Assembly (NCBI GenBank): GCA_003254905.1
Contig: QANU01107152.1
Span: 16,309 to 80,308, forward strand
Reading direction: 5' to 3'
DNA: 64,000 bases
Origin: Nissolia schottii
Taxonomy: Eukaryota; Streptophyta; Magnoliopsida; Fabales; Fabaceae
Part shown: positions 46,524 to 57,372 of the stretch, piece by piece
Numbering within the stretch: position 1 is the first letter of the stretch
Layout: each line of letters begins with the position of its first letter
The notes under the pieces: generated by a model
What the model was told of the DNA's origin: nothing
Databases searched by the model: none
Seen by the model: the letters and a program-made list of their open reading frames with translations, nothing else
Made by a program: the position numbers and the translations under genes

Positions 46524-46949
46524 GCGGCTAAGAGATAGCTCGATGTTTACATTTTGCCAAGGGCATACTGAGTAGCATTCCAGTATTCCTTGTATGTTTA
46601 TATGATGTATTCTGAATTATGTATTCAGTACTCCAGTTTATGTGCATGTGACGTATATCTTACTAATGTATATACAGTTATGTGACTTTGTATGATGGAC
46701 CACCTGGATGTGTATTGGATGTTTTGCTATCTTACCGTTATCCGCTTTGTTATATTGTTTATTCTGACGCATGACTCTATTTTAGTAATTATGCAATGTA
46801 AAATGAAAAGTTTAAAAATTGGTCCTTATTTTCTTAAGCCACTATTTTCGAAAGATAACTATGGACTAAGGTATTCCGACCAAGTAGACAACAACCTAGT
46901 GAGCATTGTTTACTACGTATGGGTAAATAGTTAGCTAGGGTGTTTCATT

Positions 46950-46961
46950 TGGTATCAAAGC
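46950..46961 (+). other. Primer binding site of IV, one mismatch
   Basis: TGGTATCAAAGC, one G-to-A change from the initiator tRNA-Met site of the other copies. Confidence 0.85.
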
Positions 46962-47115
46962 AGCTTGGTCCAAAAGAGCCTGAGGACTGAGCTGCACTAT
47001 GCTTTCCAGCATGATTACGATGTATGTCCAGTTAAGTGGTATGTGCTAAGTTCTTGTGTACTTGCCTCTCTTGAGACTGATCACCTCGAAACTGTGCAGG
47101 TACTACATATTAGAT

Positions 47116-48051
47116 ATGCCACCCCGCAGGGATAATACACAGCGCACCTCAGAGTCTGTAGAGCTTGCAGATGTTTTGAGGGAGATAGCCCAAGCTACCA
47201 CGTTAATGGCCGCTTCCAATGCCCAACGCAACACTCCTCAAACAGCTCAGGAGATTAAGGCCACAAAGTTTCGGGATTTTTCACGCGCTAATCCACCAGT
47301 ATTTGAAGGCGTGATGGACCCTAAATTGGTCCATGGTTGGATTAGGAAACCAGAGCAGATCTTTGAAGATATTCCGTGCACGGAGCCGCAGAAGGTTAAA
47401 TTTTCTTCCCGGAAGCTAGAAGGAGCAGCAGGGGAATGGTGGGATACAACCAAGTCCCAGTTTGAGTGAGATGAGGATCCGGTGACTTGGAACAGGTTCA
47501 AGGAGGTGTTCTTGGACAAGTATTTTCCACAGGAGCTACAAGACAGGAAAGAGGCAGAGTTCATGGAGCTCAAACAGGGATCTATGACGGTGACTGAGTA
47601 GACGGCGAAGTTTGAGGAACTTTACAGGTATTCACTAATGTACAGGTTGCATCCAAGTGAAGGCTGGAAATGTGCAAAATACCAGCGAGGTTTGAAGCCA
47701 GAATTGAAGGTGTTTCTGAATGTGTCAGGTGTCCGCGATTATGCCACCTTAGTGAACACTTGTTTGGCGAAGGAGCCAATCGAGACTTAGCCCAGGTGCG
47801 AAGTGAGAGATTCAAGAGAAGGTTTGATGGTGTCGGCGGTTCCCAGACAGAACAGAGGAAGAGGAGACCGTTTCAGGCAGCAGTTACAGGGAGAGGCCGA
47901 GGTCAGTATCCGTCGAGGCCACAGCAAGGATCAGGGAGAGCTCAGAGTCAGCCCAGAGCAAGGCCAGCAGGAGCAGGATCTCCAGCAATGAGATCTCCAT
48001 CATCAGCTACTCCGAGTCGGAGCACACCAGAGGCCTAGCAGCGAGCAGACC
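47116..48051 (+). pseudogene. gag: gag of element IV, 5' part, broken
   Basis: Start ATG at 47116 (MPPRRDN). Stops: TGA 47467-47469 (CGA elsewhere), TAG near 47599 (TAC elsewhere) and TAG 48036-48038 (CAG elsewhere). A short deletion near 47770 shifts the frame. Ends at the insertion of V (target agacc). Confidence 0.9.
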
Positions 48052-48957
48052 TGTGGAACTAGGTTTCCCTAGTTATTCCAATTGTTTAATACAATATGTT
48101 TTGATGATGACAAATACAATAATATTCTAATTGTCTATGTTAATTGTATATGCTTATATTTGTAGAACTAGGTTAGGTTTCCTAGTTGTTCTATATCTTG
48201 ATGATGACAAATAGAACACATCAAATAGATAATGAAAATTAGAATGCAAAAGGATATTATATGCTAAATAGGATACATTTGATCTTGTATGATTGAACTT
48301 GATGGTAATCATATAGCTTACACATCATACAACGATATATAAGAAACATCCTTTTGAGAACATATCCAATAACTCTCTATATGTGCTTGATGGATTAACT
48401 ATTGGATATATTTGTGTCTATATGTGTATATGCATGAATATCAAGTGTTATAGTGTTACAATGCATGCATGCTAGGCAAGAATATTATTTGATTAATATA
48501 ATTTGATCTTTGCCTAATTGTATATGTATGATGCATTCATTAATCTATATATGCATATGAAGATATTGGAACACATTGGACTAACTATACTTTCTAGTGA
48601 ATTATCTTGTGTATAGGAAAGTCCAAGGCATCAAGAACAAGATGGAACAAGAAGGAACATTCATATGATGCCCAAAGTCAAAAGGCAAAGCATGAAATGT
48701 CAATTCCATGAAGAACATGTTAATGCCGAAGATAGGATTCATGAAGAATACCAAGTCCAAGCAAATGGTAAAAAGGAAAATAGTTATTAGGACTTAAGGT
48801 ATTCTTGTCAAAGGAAAATTGATATATATCTCTCTCTAAACTCTTAGAATGATGCTCTTAAAAGAAAATATTGATTCCTGTTTTTAAAGTATCTCAAACA
48901 AACCAAGGAATCAAGAGAAAGGAAAGAAAGAATGAGTTTGGGCAAAACCTGCAGAGA

Positions 48958-49220
48958 CATTCGAATGAATGACCCTGATTCATTCGAATGACTCTGTCAT
49001 CAGAGGCCCCAACGGCTACATTGCATCAGACATTCGAATGAATGACCTAGATTCATTCGAATGACTCTGTCATCAGAGAAGCACAACGGCTAGATAACGG
49101 CTAGTCATTCGAATGAATTCTAATGATCCATTCGAATGACTCGAGTCCTGAAGCCAAAAACGGCTAGTTTTTCAATGGATAAAATTGATTAAAATAATGG
49201 GTAACGGCTATAAACGGCTA
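48958..49220 (+). promoter_or_regulatory. Upstream promoter region of V: dyads and AACGG motifs
   Basis: Six CATTCGAATG palindromes and six AACGGCTA motifs (starting 49011, 49085, 49096, 49159, 49203, 49213), all the latter in one orientation. The first, CCCAACGGCTA (49008-49018), matches the MSA consensus YCYAACGGYYA bound by plant MYB3R factors at G2/M genes. The region is repeated in the 3' LTR from about 55730. Confidence 0.5.
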
Positions 49221-49236
49221 GTACACTTAGAAACCC

Positions 49237-49244
49237 TATAAATA
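49237..49244 (+). promoter_or_regulatory. TATA box of 5' LTR of V
   Basis: TATAAATA 17 bp after the last AACGGCTA; again at 56009-56016. Confidence 0.7.
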
Positions 49245-49950
49245 CCCATTAAACTCTCATTTCTAGCCAAGCCTTTGATTCCCATCATCCTCATACTTCA
49301 TTCTATCAATGGATTAATTTTTTCCATCATCATAAGAGCAAAAAGAGAGATATATTATCAATACACCTATAGTGCTTCAATTTGTATTATCCACTCTTTG
49401 AGAGAGTTTCTTTTTCTACTCAAATTTTCATACACTTGTAAAGAGGGTGAGGTATCCCTCAAGTTGCTTAGGGTGTGGTATCCCTAAGGTTTGGTTCTTG
49501 AGGCTTCTACACAAAGGTGGGGGATCCTAAGTGTGAGGAGTGCTCTTGGATGTAAAGGTTTGTCAAGCACCTAAGTTAGAAGCTTGATGATAGTGGAGAA
49601 ATCTTGAGCAAGTCGCTTGGGGACTGGACGTAGATCACAAGGGTGGTCGAACCAGGATAAATCACTGTTTGCAATCTCTCTAACTCTATCTCTTTATTTA
49701 TTGCAAACTTATATTATTGTCTTGCATATTTGAGAATTGCATCTGTTGATAATTGTTTATAAGTTGCTCTGTTGATCTTATTGTTTTATTACAAACATAA
49801 TTGAGCATGCTTATATTACATCTTTAATTGTTATATTCCGCTGCGTAGTAACGTTAATTGCATGAAAATGCAATATTTGTTGAAATTGGAATAATTTCTA
49901 AAATACCCAATTCACCCCCCTCTTGGGTATTGGTTGCCAAGACCAACAAG

Positions 49951-49962
49951 TGGTATCAGAGC
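49951..49962 (+). other. Primer binding site of V, initiator tRNA-Met
   Basis: TGGTATCAGAGC two bases after the LTR. Confidence 0.9.
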
Positions 49963-50038
49963 TTCGTGCTCTGGAAAAAGCTTAACCGCTTAGAGTTAAA
50001 GGTCCTAATTGTTTGGTAACCTTATTAAGTGTTTAGAA

Positions 50039-51358
50039 ATGGATTGGTATGAATCTATTAAACCACCATTCTTTGATGGTGAACATTTTGTGATATGGAA
50101 ATCAAAAATAAATATCTATATAGAGGCAATAGATATTGATATGTGGGATATTGTGCTTGATGGATATACTTCCAAACCCCTACATAAAATGAATGCCTAT
50201 GATAAGAAACAATTTTCCTTAAACATTAGAGCAATGCAAATTTTAAGAAATAGTCTATGTGAAAATATCTATGATAAGGTTAGACATTGCTCTAGTGCCA
50301 AAAGTATTTGGGAAACTCTTAATGCTCTTTATTGTTATGACAATGTTTATTACAAATTTGAAATTAGAGAGCAAGAAGAGGAAGACCCAAAAAGACATCC
50401 TCTTGAAGCCTTCTTGGATGAGCATGAAGATAAAGATGATTATCAAGAGGAGTCAATTGAGGAAATTGTTGATTCAAAGGACTTTGAGGTAAATAATGCA
50501 AAAATTGACCATTGTCCTTCCTATGATAATATTAAATGTGCATATGATGATTTGCTTGATGATTTGTTGCTATTTAGAAATAAGAGCTTGATTTGCTTAG
50601 AAAATATTTCCTTTATTGAAAATCAAATTGAATCATTGAAAAGTAAATATTCTTTTCTTGATGAGGAGATAACCTTGAAATATGAAACCTCAACTATGTT
50701 TGAAAATTGCATTGATCTTGAAAATCAAGTTGAGGGATTGTCTTCTAAAATTGAGAAAAATGAAGAGACTACATGTCTATTATCCATTGATAATGAAGAG
50801 AAGACAAATATTTCTAAATGTGAAAAATCAAGCATGTCTTGCAACAAATATGGCTTAGAATGTTATAATAGTATCAAATCATCATCAAAATCTATTGTGT
50901 GCAATTATTGTGGAAAATTAGGACATATTTCTCATTTGTGCTATTATAGAAGAAATGCTTGTATGAGAAATAATTTGGTATGGGTTCCAAAAGATTGTAA
51001 AAATGCTTACACTAACCCAAAAGGACCCAAGTTGAAATGGGTACCAAAATGTCCTCCTAGTTCTTTGATAATGCAGGAAAGTCCACAAACAAATGGACAA
51101 GGTGGTCAACAAAATAAGGAGGAGTCCTCAACCAAAGTGCTTCCAAGGTTTAAGAGAAATCTTGTTAATCAAACAAGAATGAAGCACTCAAGAAAAGTTT
51201 CTCATGTACTTCCAAAGTTCAAAATAACAAATGAGAAGCAATGGACAAAGAAAAATGCTCATTCATTTTCCAAGGCCAAGGTATCAAAAATCTTTACCTC
51301 TCTTGTACATTCACTTGAAGAATCAACAAAAGTGAGGTATATTTCTTATGGGCCTTAG
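50039..51358 (+). CDS. gag: Gag of element V, intact (439 aa)
   Basis: Copia-type Gag that would form particles around the element RNA. The start is the ATG at 50039 (MDWYESIKPP); upstream codons in this frame lack ATG. Residues 1-120 hold the copia Gag domain (PPFFDGEHFVIWKSKI ... MWDIV). An acidic stretch follows at about 115-150 and a heptad-like, probably coiled-coil region at about 181-240. The CCHC knuckle (CNYCGKLGHISHLC) is at 288-301, and the C-terminus is basic with repeated WVPK and LP(R/K)FK. Long coiled-coil Gags are usual in Sireviruses. No stop or frameshift breaks it, in contrast to every other coding region here. Confidence 0.85.
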   Translation: MDWYESIKPPFFDGEHFVIWKSKINIYIEAIDIDMWDIVLDGYTSKPLHKMNAYDKKQFSLNIRAMQILRNSLCENIYDKVRHCSSAKSIWETLNALYCYDNVYYKFEIREQEEEDPKRHPLEAFLDEHEDKDDYQEESIEEIVDSKDFEVNNAKIDHCPSYDNIKCAYDDLLDDLLLFRNKSLICLENISFIENQIESLKSKYSFLDEEITLKYETSTMFENCIDLENQVEGLSSKIEKNEETTCLLSIDNEEKTNISKCEKSSMSCNKYGLECYNSIKSSSKSIVCNYCGKLGHISHLCYYRRNACMRNNLVWVPKDCKNAYTNPKGPKLKWVPKCPPSSLIMQESPQTNGQGGQQNKEESSTKVLPRFKRNLVNQTRMKHSRKVSHVLPKFKITNEKQWTKKNAHSFSKAKVSKIFTSLVHSLEESTKVRYISYGP

Positions 51359-54300
51359 GTAATTGATAGCATCATGTGCATGTGCTCTTTACATTTGAAT
51401 AATTCACTAAGCACATGATTATGCTCATTAGTGTTATTTATGTCCATTATTATTTTGTTGAATTGTATAAGTTCATTATATTGCATGTCATATTTTATCA
51501 TGCTTCAAATTGTCAATATCACTTGACAATGATAATGTTAATCAAAATATGATAGATATAGGTTATTCAAGTTATTTTCCCAAATTACATATTGTGACAT
51601 TTATACTTGAGGGAAAATCCTTGAAGATTAATCTCAAAGGATCCAAGACTCTTGGATACCAAAGAAATTTTTCTTGTTCTGTAGGTATCTCATGGAAATC
51701 AAGTGGAAACAAAATTGTGCCAGAATGCAGAGGCATTCGAATGACAATGGGATGTCATTCGAATAAATGAAGAAAATTTGGAAATAGAGAGCTCAAAATG
51801 TGAAGTCATTCGAATGACTCGAATAATTCATTCGAATGACAAAATTCCTTTTCTCAGGTCTGAAACATTTTTGAAAATCAATCGAATGAAACATGGCCTT
51901 TCATTCGAATGACCCTAAATCTTTGCTATCGGGTTGATTTTCCTCCGAGTCATTCGAATGAAAATCCCTTGTTCATTCGAATGACCTAAAAATCTTGCTC
52001 TCGGGTCGGTGAAACTAGAGGCTCATTCGAATGACCAAGCCTAGCCATTCGAATGACCAAGAGTCTGAGCTATTAAAGGGAGATTGGGAGCTTAATGCCT
52101 TGAACAATCAATACAACCACAAGAAGCACACTTTCAGTGACATCATTTCTAACCCTCTTATCCTTTAATACTATGTTTATTAATCCTTATTCCTTATGTC
52201 CATAAACATTGATTATTCCTTGGACAATATGCTTTGAACTTGAAATTGAGTTATAATAGTTTATGATGCATGTGATTCTCTTTGTTTGACGACTTTTAAA
52301 AGTCCGAATATTTGTGATTGCATCATTTAATTTTTAGGTTATGCATATCCTTTACCCTTGATCAAAAATGGATATTTATCATGTTTTAATAATGTCTAAA
52401 GGGAAAGGGTAAAATGAAAAGAAATTTGTTAAATTGCTTTATTTCTACTATGCTAATCTCTGATTATATATTGCATATCATCTTTTGGGAAAAACATAAA
52501 TTCAAAGGAAACTAGGTGCAACTTTTTCATATAACAAAAGGAAAATTCCTTTTTTTGAAAAACATGCATACTAAGGGATAATGATCTAAAGCTTGTAATC
52601 TTGATTGGCATGTGTGATTCCTTTTGTTAATTATTAATGAATGCCTTATGTGATCATTGATGGAACTAGGTTTATATATATGTCTTGATAATGATCATAA
52701 ATCCTTCTTTTACTCTTGAATCTCTATGTGAAATATGTCTAAATCATTTCGGATTCAAGGGATTATGATTCTCTTAGCATGATGGTTGATAATGCATCAA
52801 ATGATTATATTTGCAAGTGTTTGATATATCAACCTATATTGTGCTTGTTAAAATGGCTTTTGATGCTAACTAATGATTTGGAGAACTTTCATAGTTTCTC
52901 TCTACTTTTAAAAGCATGCATCAAGATCTTCACAAGTGAGATACAAGCCCAAGTGAATCATGGAGGAGTTGAAAGGAGCTAGAATGAACAAGAACTTAAA
53001 AGAGATCTCCTCACATACAATGGAATGGAACATTCAAAGAGGAAAGCTAAAGCTCAAAGGATCACTCAAGAGGAACATCACACCCAATCGACTACAATAA
53101 GTATCTCTATCCCTAGTCTTACATGATTATCTTATATTATGGACAATATGATACTTGAATGCTTATACATTGTCCCCAAAATATGCTTATCATGACATAT
53201 GTTTTCTCAAATCATCATCTTCATGAAAATCATCTTATTTGAATTACATCTTTAATTATGTCATGAAATATAGGGTGGATCTTACTAGATAATATTTCTT
53301 TATCCTTATAACATGTGCGCTTATGATCAAAAGGTTGAAATGTTTGGTTTTACATCCATATCATGCTTTGGTACACATAGCTATTTTTGCTCCAATATGG
53401 TTGCACCATTGTGATAACTTAAAATGTGCCTCATATAAATAACAAGTGGTATGATTTAGATTTGAAATGCTATGACATGTTCCCTTATCATTTAGATTTG
53501 AAATGTTTGATTCTAAATCTCCATCATGTTCCTTAATTACTTTTGGCACACATAGTTATACTTGCACCATTATGGTTATATTCATGGGATAATTTGAAAT
53601 GTGCCTCATGTAAACAACAAGTGATAAATAACAAGTGTGTGTTTAAAGCTAAATTTATTTATGCTTCCCTGCCACCACAAGTTCTCACCACTGTGCTTGT
53701 TCTGATTTCTATTAACAAGTGGTATTAAAATTTCTTGACTGTTGTCCTAAGAATAACAAGTAGTTTTGATTGGAATTCCCCACATGCTTTCTCTCAAGGA
53801 AAATATATTTTCTTATACATATCTTAGGGGAGAATTTCTTGAAAAATTATTTTTGAAAGGGGGAGCTCAAGATGTCATAGTATGTCATATACCTAAGCTT
53901 CTAATTGGTTAATTTCATCATATGCTTCTATGAGATAACCATATACCATGACATTGCTTTGTTGAATATGCATACTACATGTTTGTGAATGTATTTTGAG
54001 AACATGCATCAATTAAGGGGGAGCCTTAATCTTCAACTAAAGAGGATTATACAATGCTTACAAGTGGTAAGTTAAGAAGATTATTTCCCAAAACAACAAA
54101 CCAAAACACACAAGCGGTAAACATGACCTTCAAGTGGCATCCATGGCTGGCAAGTGTTTTGTGTTGCTAGAAAATCCTCTATTGCACTCTTAAAGAGAAT
54201 AAGGTACATACTCTTCACTTTCATATCCTCTTGCTTTCTTAGTGTGAAATTCAAAATGCATTGCAAGGTACACACTTTTAAAGCTCAATGATCCATACCC

Positions 54301-54821
54301 CTTTCATGTCTCAATTATGAATGTCTTCAAGTGGTTATTGTCTATCACATGATTCACATCTTGCTTAAACCATTTGATTCTCAAAGGAGATAAAATCATG
54401 AGATGATCTCATTGAAAAACAAAGGGGGAGATGTGTTTTTTACTTGTATGCATATATATGGAGATAAGTGCTAAAAATCAAGGGAAAATCTTTTTAATGA
54501 CTAAATAGGGGGAGGATATAAATAGTGAGAGATGTGCTTTATATCTTATCTATTATTTCTCTTGCATCTTTTTCCTTGTGAAAAGTTAGGACACGATAAG
54601 ATTGATAATATCAATATGGGGGAGAAATAATGTTGAGGGGAGACAAACAAATAAGGGGAGAAAATTTCTCCTCCCCTTTTTGCTTATGACAAATAGGGGG
54701 AGAAATAACAAAAGAAAAGAAAATATGTTATGCCTATTTGTCAAGAGACACAAAAATATGTCTATGCTTATGGTTGTTAATCTTAAATGACATATTTATC
54801 TTTTGGTGATTTGTCATCATC
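51359..54821 (+). other. 3' non-coding region of element V
   Basis: About 3.5 kb AT-rich sequence with no pol-like frame. It holds about nine ATTCGAAT dyads (51735-52055), then featureless sequence. Seven polypurine motifs of type (A/T)GGGG(G)AG lie near 53858, 54014, 54424, 54506, 54617, 54653 and 54695, before the true tract at 54822. Confidence 0.85.
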
Positions 54822-54835
54822 AAAGAGGGGGAGAT
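54822..54835 (+). other. Polypurine tract of element V
   Basis: AAAGAGGGGGAGAT abutting the 3' LTR. Confidence 0.85.
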
Positions 54836-56714
54836 TGTGGAACTAGGTTTCCCTAGTTGTTCCAATTGTTTAATACAATATGTTTTGATGATGACAAATA
54901 CAATAATATTCTAATTGTCTATGTTAATTGTATATGCTTATATTTGTAGAAATAGGTTAGGTTTCCTAGTTGTTCTATATCTTGATGATGACAAATAGAA
55001 CACATCCAATAGATAATGACAATTAGAATGCAAAAGGATGTTATATGCTAAATAGGATACATTTGATCTTGTATGATTGAACTTGATGGTAATCATATAG
55101 CTTACACATCATACAACGATATATAAGAAACATCCTTTTGAGAACATATCCAATAACTCTCTATATGTGCTTGATGGATTAACTATTGGATATATTTGTG
55201 TCTATATGTGTATATGCATGAATATCAAGTGTTATAGTGTTACAATGCATGCATGCTAGGCAAGAATATTATTTGATTAATATAATTTGATCTTTGCCTA
55301 ATTGTATATGTGTGATGCATTCATTAATCTATATATGCATATGAAGATATTGGAACACATACTTTCTAGTGAATTATCTTGTGTATAGGAAAGTCCAAGG
55401 CATCAAGAACAAGATGGAACAAGAAGGACCATTCATATGATGCCCAAAGTCAAAAACCAAAGCATGAAATGTCAATTCCATGAAGAACATGTTAATGCCG
55501 AAGATAGGATTCATGAAGAATACCAAGTCCAACCAAATGGTAAAAAGGAAAATAGTTATTAGGACTTAAGGTATTCTTGTCAAAGAAAAATTGATATATA
55601 TCTCTCTCTAAACTCTTAGAATGATGCTCTTAAAAGAAAATATTGATTCCTGTTTTTAAAGTATCTCAAACAAACCAAGGAATCAAGAGAAAGGAAAGAA
55701 AGAATGAGTTTGGGCAAAACCTGCAGAGACATTCGAATGAATGACCCTGATTCATTCGAATGACTCTGTCATCAGAGGCCCCAACGGCTACATTGCATCA
55801 GACATTCGAATGAATGACCTAGATTCATTCGAATGACTCTGTCATCAGAGAAGCACAACGGCTAGATAACGGCTAGTCATTCGAATGAATTCTAATGATC
55901 CATTCGAATGACTCGAGTCCTGAAGCCAAAAACGGCTAGTTTTTCAATGGATAAAATTGATTAAAATAATGGGTAACGGCTATAAACGGCTAGTACACTT
56001 AGAAACCCTATAAATACCCATTAAACTCTCATTTCTAGCCAAGCTCTTCACTCCCATCATCCTCATACTTCATTCTATCAATGGATTAATATTTTTCATC
56101 ATCATAAGAGCAAAAAGAGAGATATTGTCAATATTCCTATAGAGCTTCAATTTGTATTATCTACTCTTGAGAGAGTTTCTTATCAAACACAAAATTTTCA
56201 TACACTTGTAAAGAGGGTGAGGTATCCCTCTAGTTGCTTAGGGTGTGGTATCCCTAAGGTTTGGTTCTTGAGGCTTCTACACAAAGGTGGGGGATCCTAA
56301 GTGTGAGGAGTGCTCTTGGATGTAAAGGTTTGTCAAGCACCTAAGTTAGAAGCTTGATGATAGTGGAGAAATCTTGAGCAAGTCGCTTGGGGACTGGACG
56401 TAGATCACAAGGGTGGTTGAACCAGGATAAATCACTGTTTGCAATCTCTCTAACTCTATCTCTTTATTTATTGCAAACTTATATTATTGTCTTGCATATT
56501 TAAGAATTGCATTTGTTAATAATTGTTTATAAGTTGCTCTGTTAATCTTATTGTTTTATTACAAACATAATTGAGCATGCATATAATATTTAATTGTTAT
56601 ATTCCGCTGCGTAGTAACATTGATTGCATGAAAATGCAATATTTGTCGAAATAGGAATAATTTCTTAAATACCCAATTCACCCCCCTCTTGGGTATTGGT
56701 TACCAAGACCAACA
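54836..56714 (+). repeat. 3' LTR of element V (1879 bp)
   Basis: Near copy of 48052-49948; lacks 12 bp present near 48570. Confidence 0.95.
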
Positions 56715-57372
56715 AGACCCTTGTACACCTTGCCCAAAATGTGGCAGGGGACATTCTGGAGAATGTTTAGCAGGTCAAGGGGTTTGTTTTAGATGTGGCA
56801 AGACAGGCCATTTTGTCAAGGATTGTCCAGTAGCGCCGCCATCCACCCTGCGTTAGGGCAGAGTATTTACCATGGCAGCTGAGGAAGCTAAGGAGAAAGA
56901 AGATTTGATTTTGGGTAAGTGTACTCTTTATGGGAGGACCTTGATTGTTTTGTATGATTCTTGAGCGTCACACTCCTTTATATCCTACGATAGTGTGAAG
57001 GAGTTGCAGTTATCTCCTACGACATTGCCGTATACGATTGTTGTATCTACACCTACTGCACCGCCAGTTAAGACTTGTCAAGTATGTCTGCAATGTCCTT
57101 TTCAGCTGCAGGAAAGAGAGTTCGTGGCTGATTTAATCTGTCTTCCTCTAGTAGGATTGGATGTGATACTAGGGATAGATTGGTTGACTGCCAATCGGGC
57201 TGTTCTCGACTTTGCAGGAAGTTGGTTACTTTCCCTTCTACAGCTACCAGCCCAGTAGTTTCAGAGGAGGAGTTGCCAATTGTCTATTTCTGTCAGTTAA
57301 GAGATCAAGGTTGTGTTTTCTTTGCATCGTCAGAAGTGGTAGTTGCAAAGCAGGAAGTCAAGGATATTCCGG
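56715..57372 (+). pseudogene. gag: gag end and protease of element IV, broken
   Basis: Continues after V with the CCHC knuckle ([14 protein letters not shown]). TAG at 56854-56856 replaces CAG, and TGA at 56962-56964 falls inside the protease active site (Gly codon of DSGA). A 1-bp loss near 57214 shifts the frame. Confidence 0.9.

Larger units (their letters stand above)
43986..46947 (+). repeat. 5' LTR of element IV (2962 bp)
   Basis: The most complete uninterrupted Tekay LTR besides B. Order: TATA box (44335-44343), GGGTAACTCTAG near 44765, CCGCTGAGCGG dyads (45020-45235), three 24-bp repeats with GGGC-CAAT-GCCC (45513-45584), G-box near 45626, MWKP frame (45674-46042), near-palindrome (46195-46218), PPAEP frame (46468-46523), end GTTTCA. 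Confidence 0.95.
48052..49948 (+). repeat. 5' LTR of element V (1897 bp)
   Basis: TGTGGAACTAGG...AAGACCAACA. Contains an internal duplication of the first 70 bp (again near 48165), six CATTCGAATG dyads (48958-49140), six AACGGCTA motifs (49011-49220), and a TATA box. Confidence 0.95.
48052..56714 (+). mobile_element. Element V: gag-only Sirevirus-like copia element (8663 bp)
   Basis: Complete ends flanked by agacc (48047-48051 and 56715-56719); the empty site is visible in copy II near 27585. LTRs 48052-49948 and 54836-56714 differ by a 12-bp indel and a few bases. Copia affiliation rests on the Gag type, the tRNA-Met primer site directly at the LTR, and the end motif GTCATCATCAAAGAGGGGGA before the LTR, which is typical of Sireviruses. 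No pol is present. Confidence 0.9.

Noticed and set aside
51359-54821. Possible degraded copia pol in element V
   Set aside because: No protease, integrase, RT or RNase H motif could be recognised in any frame.
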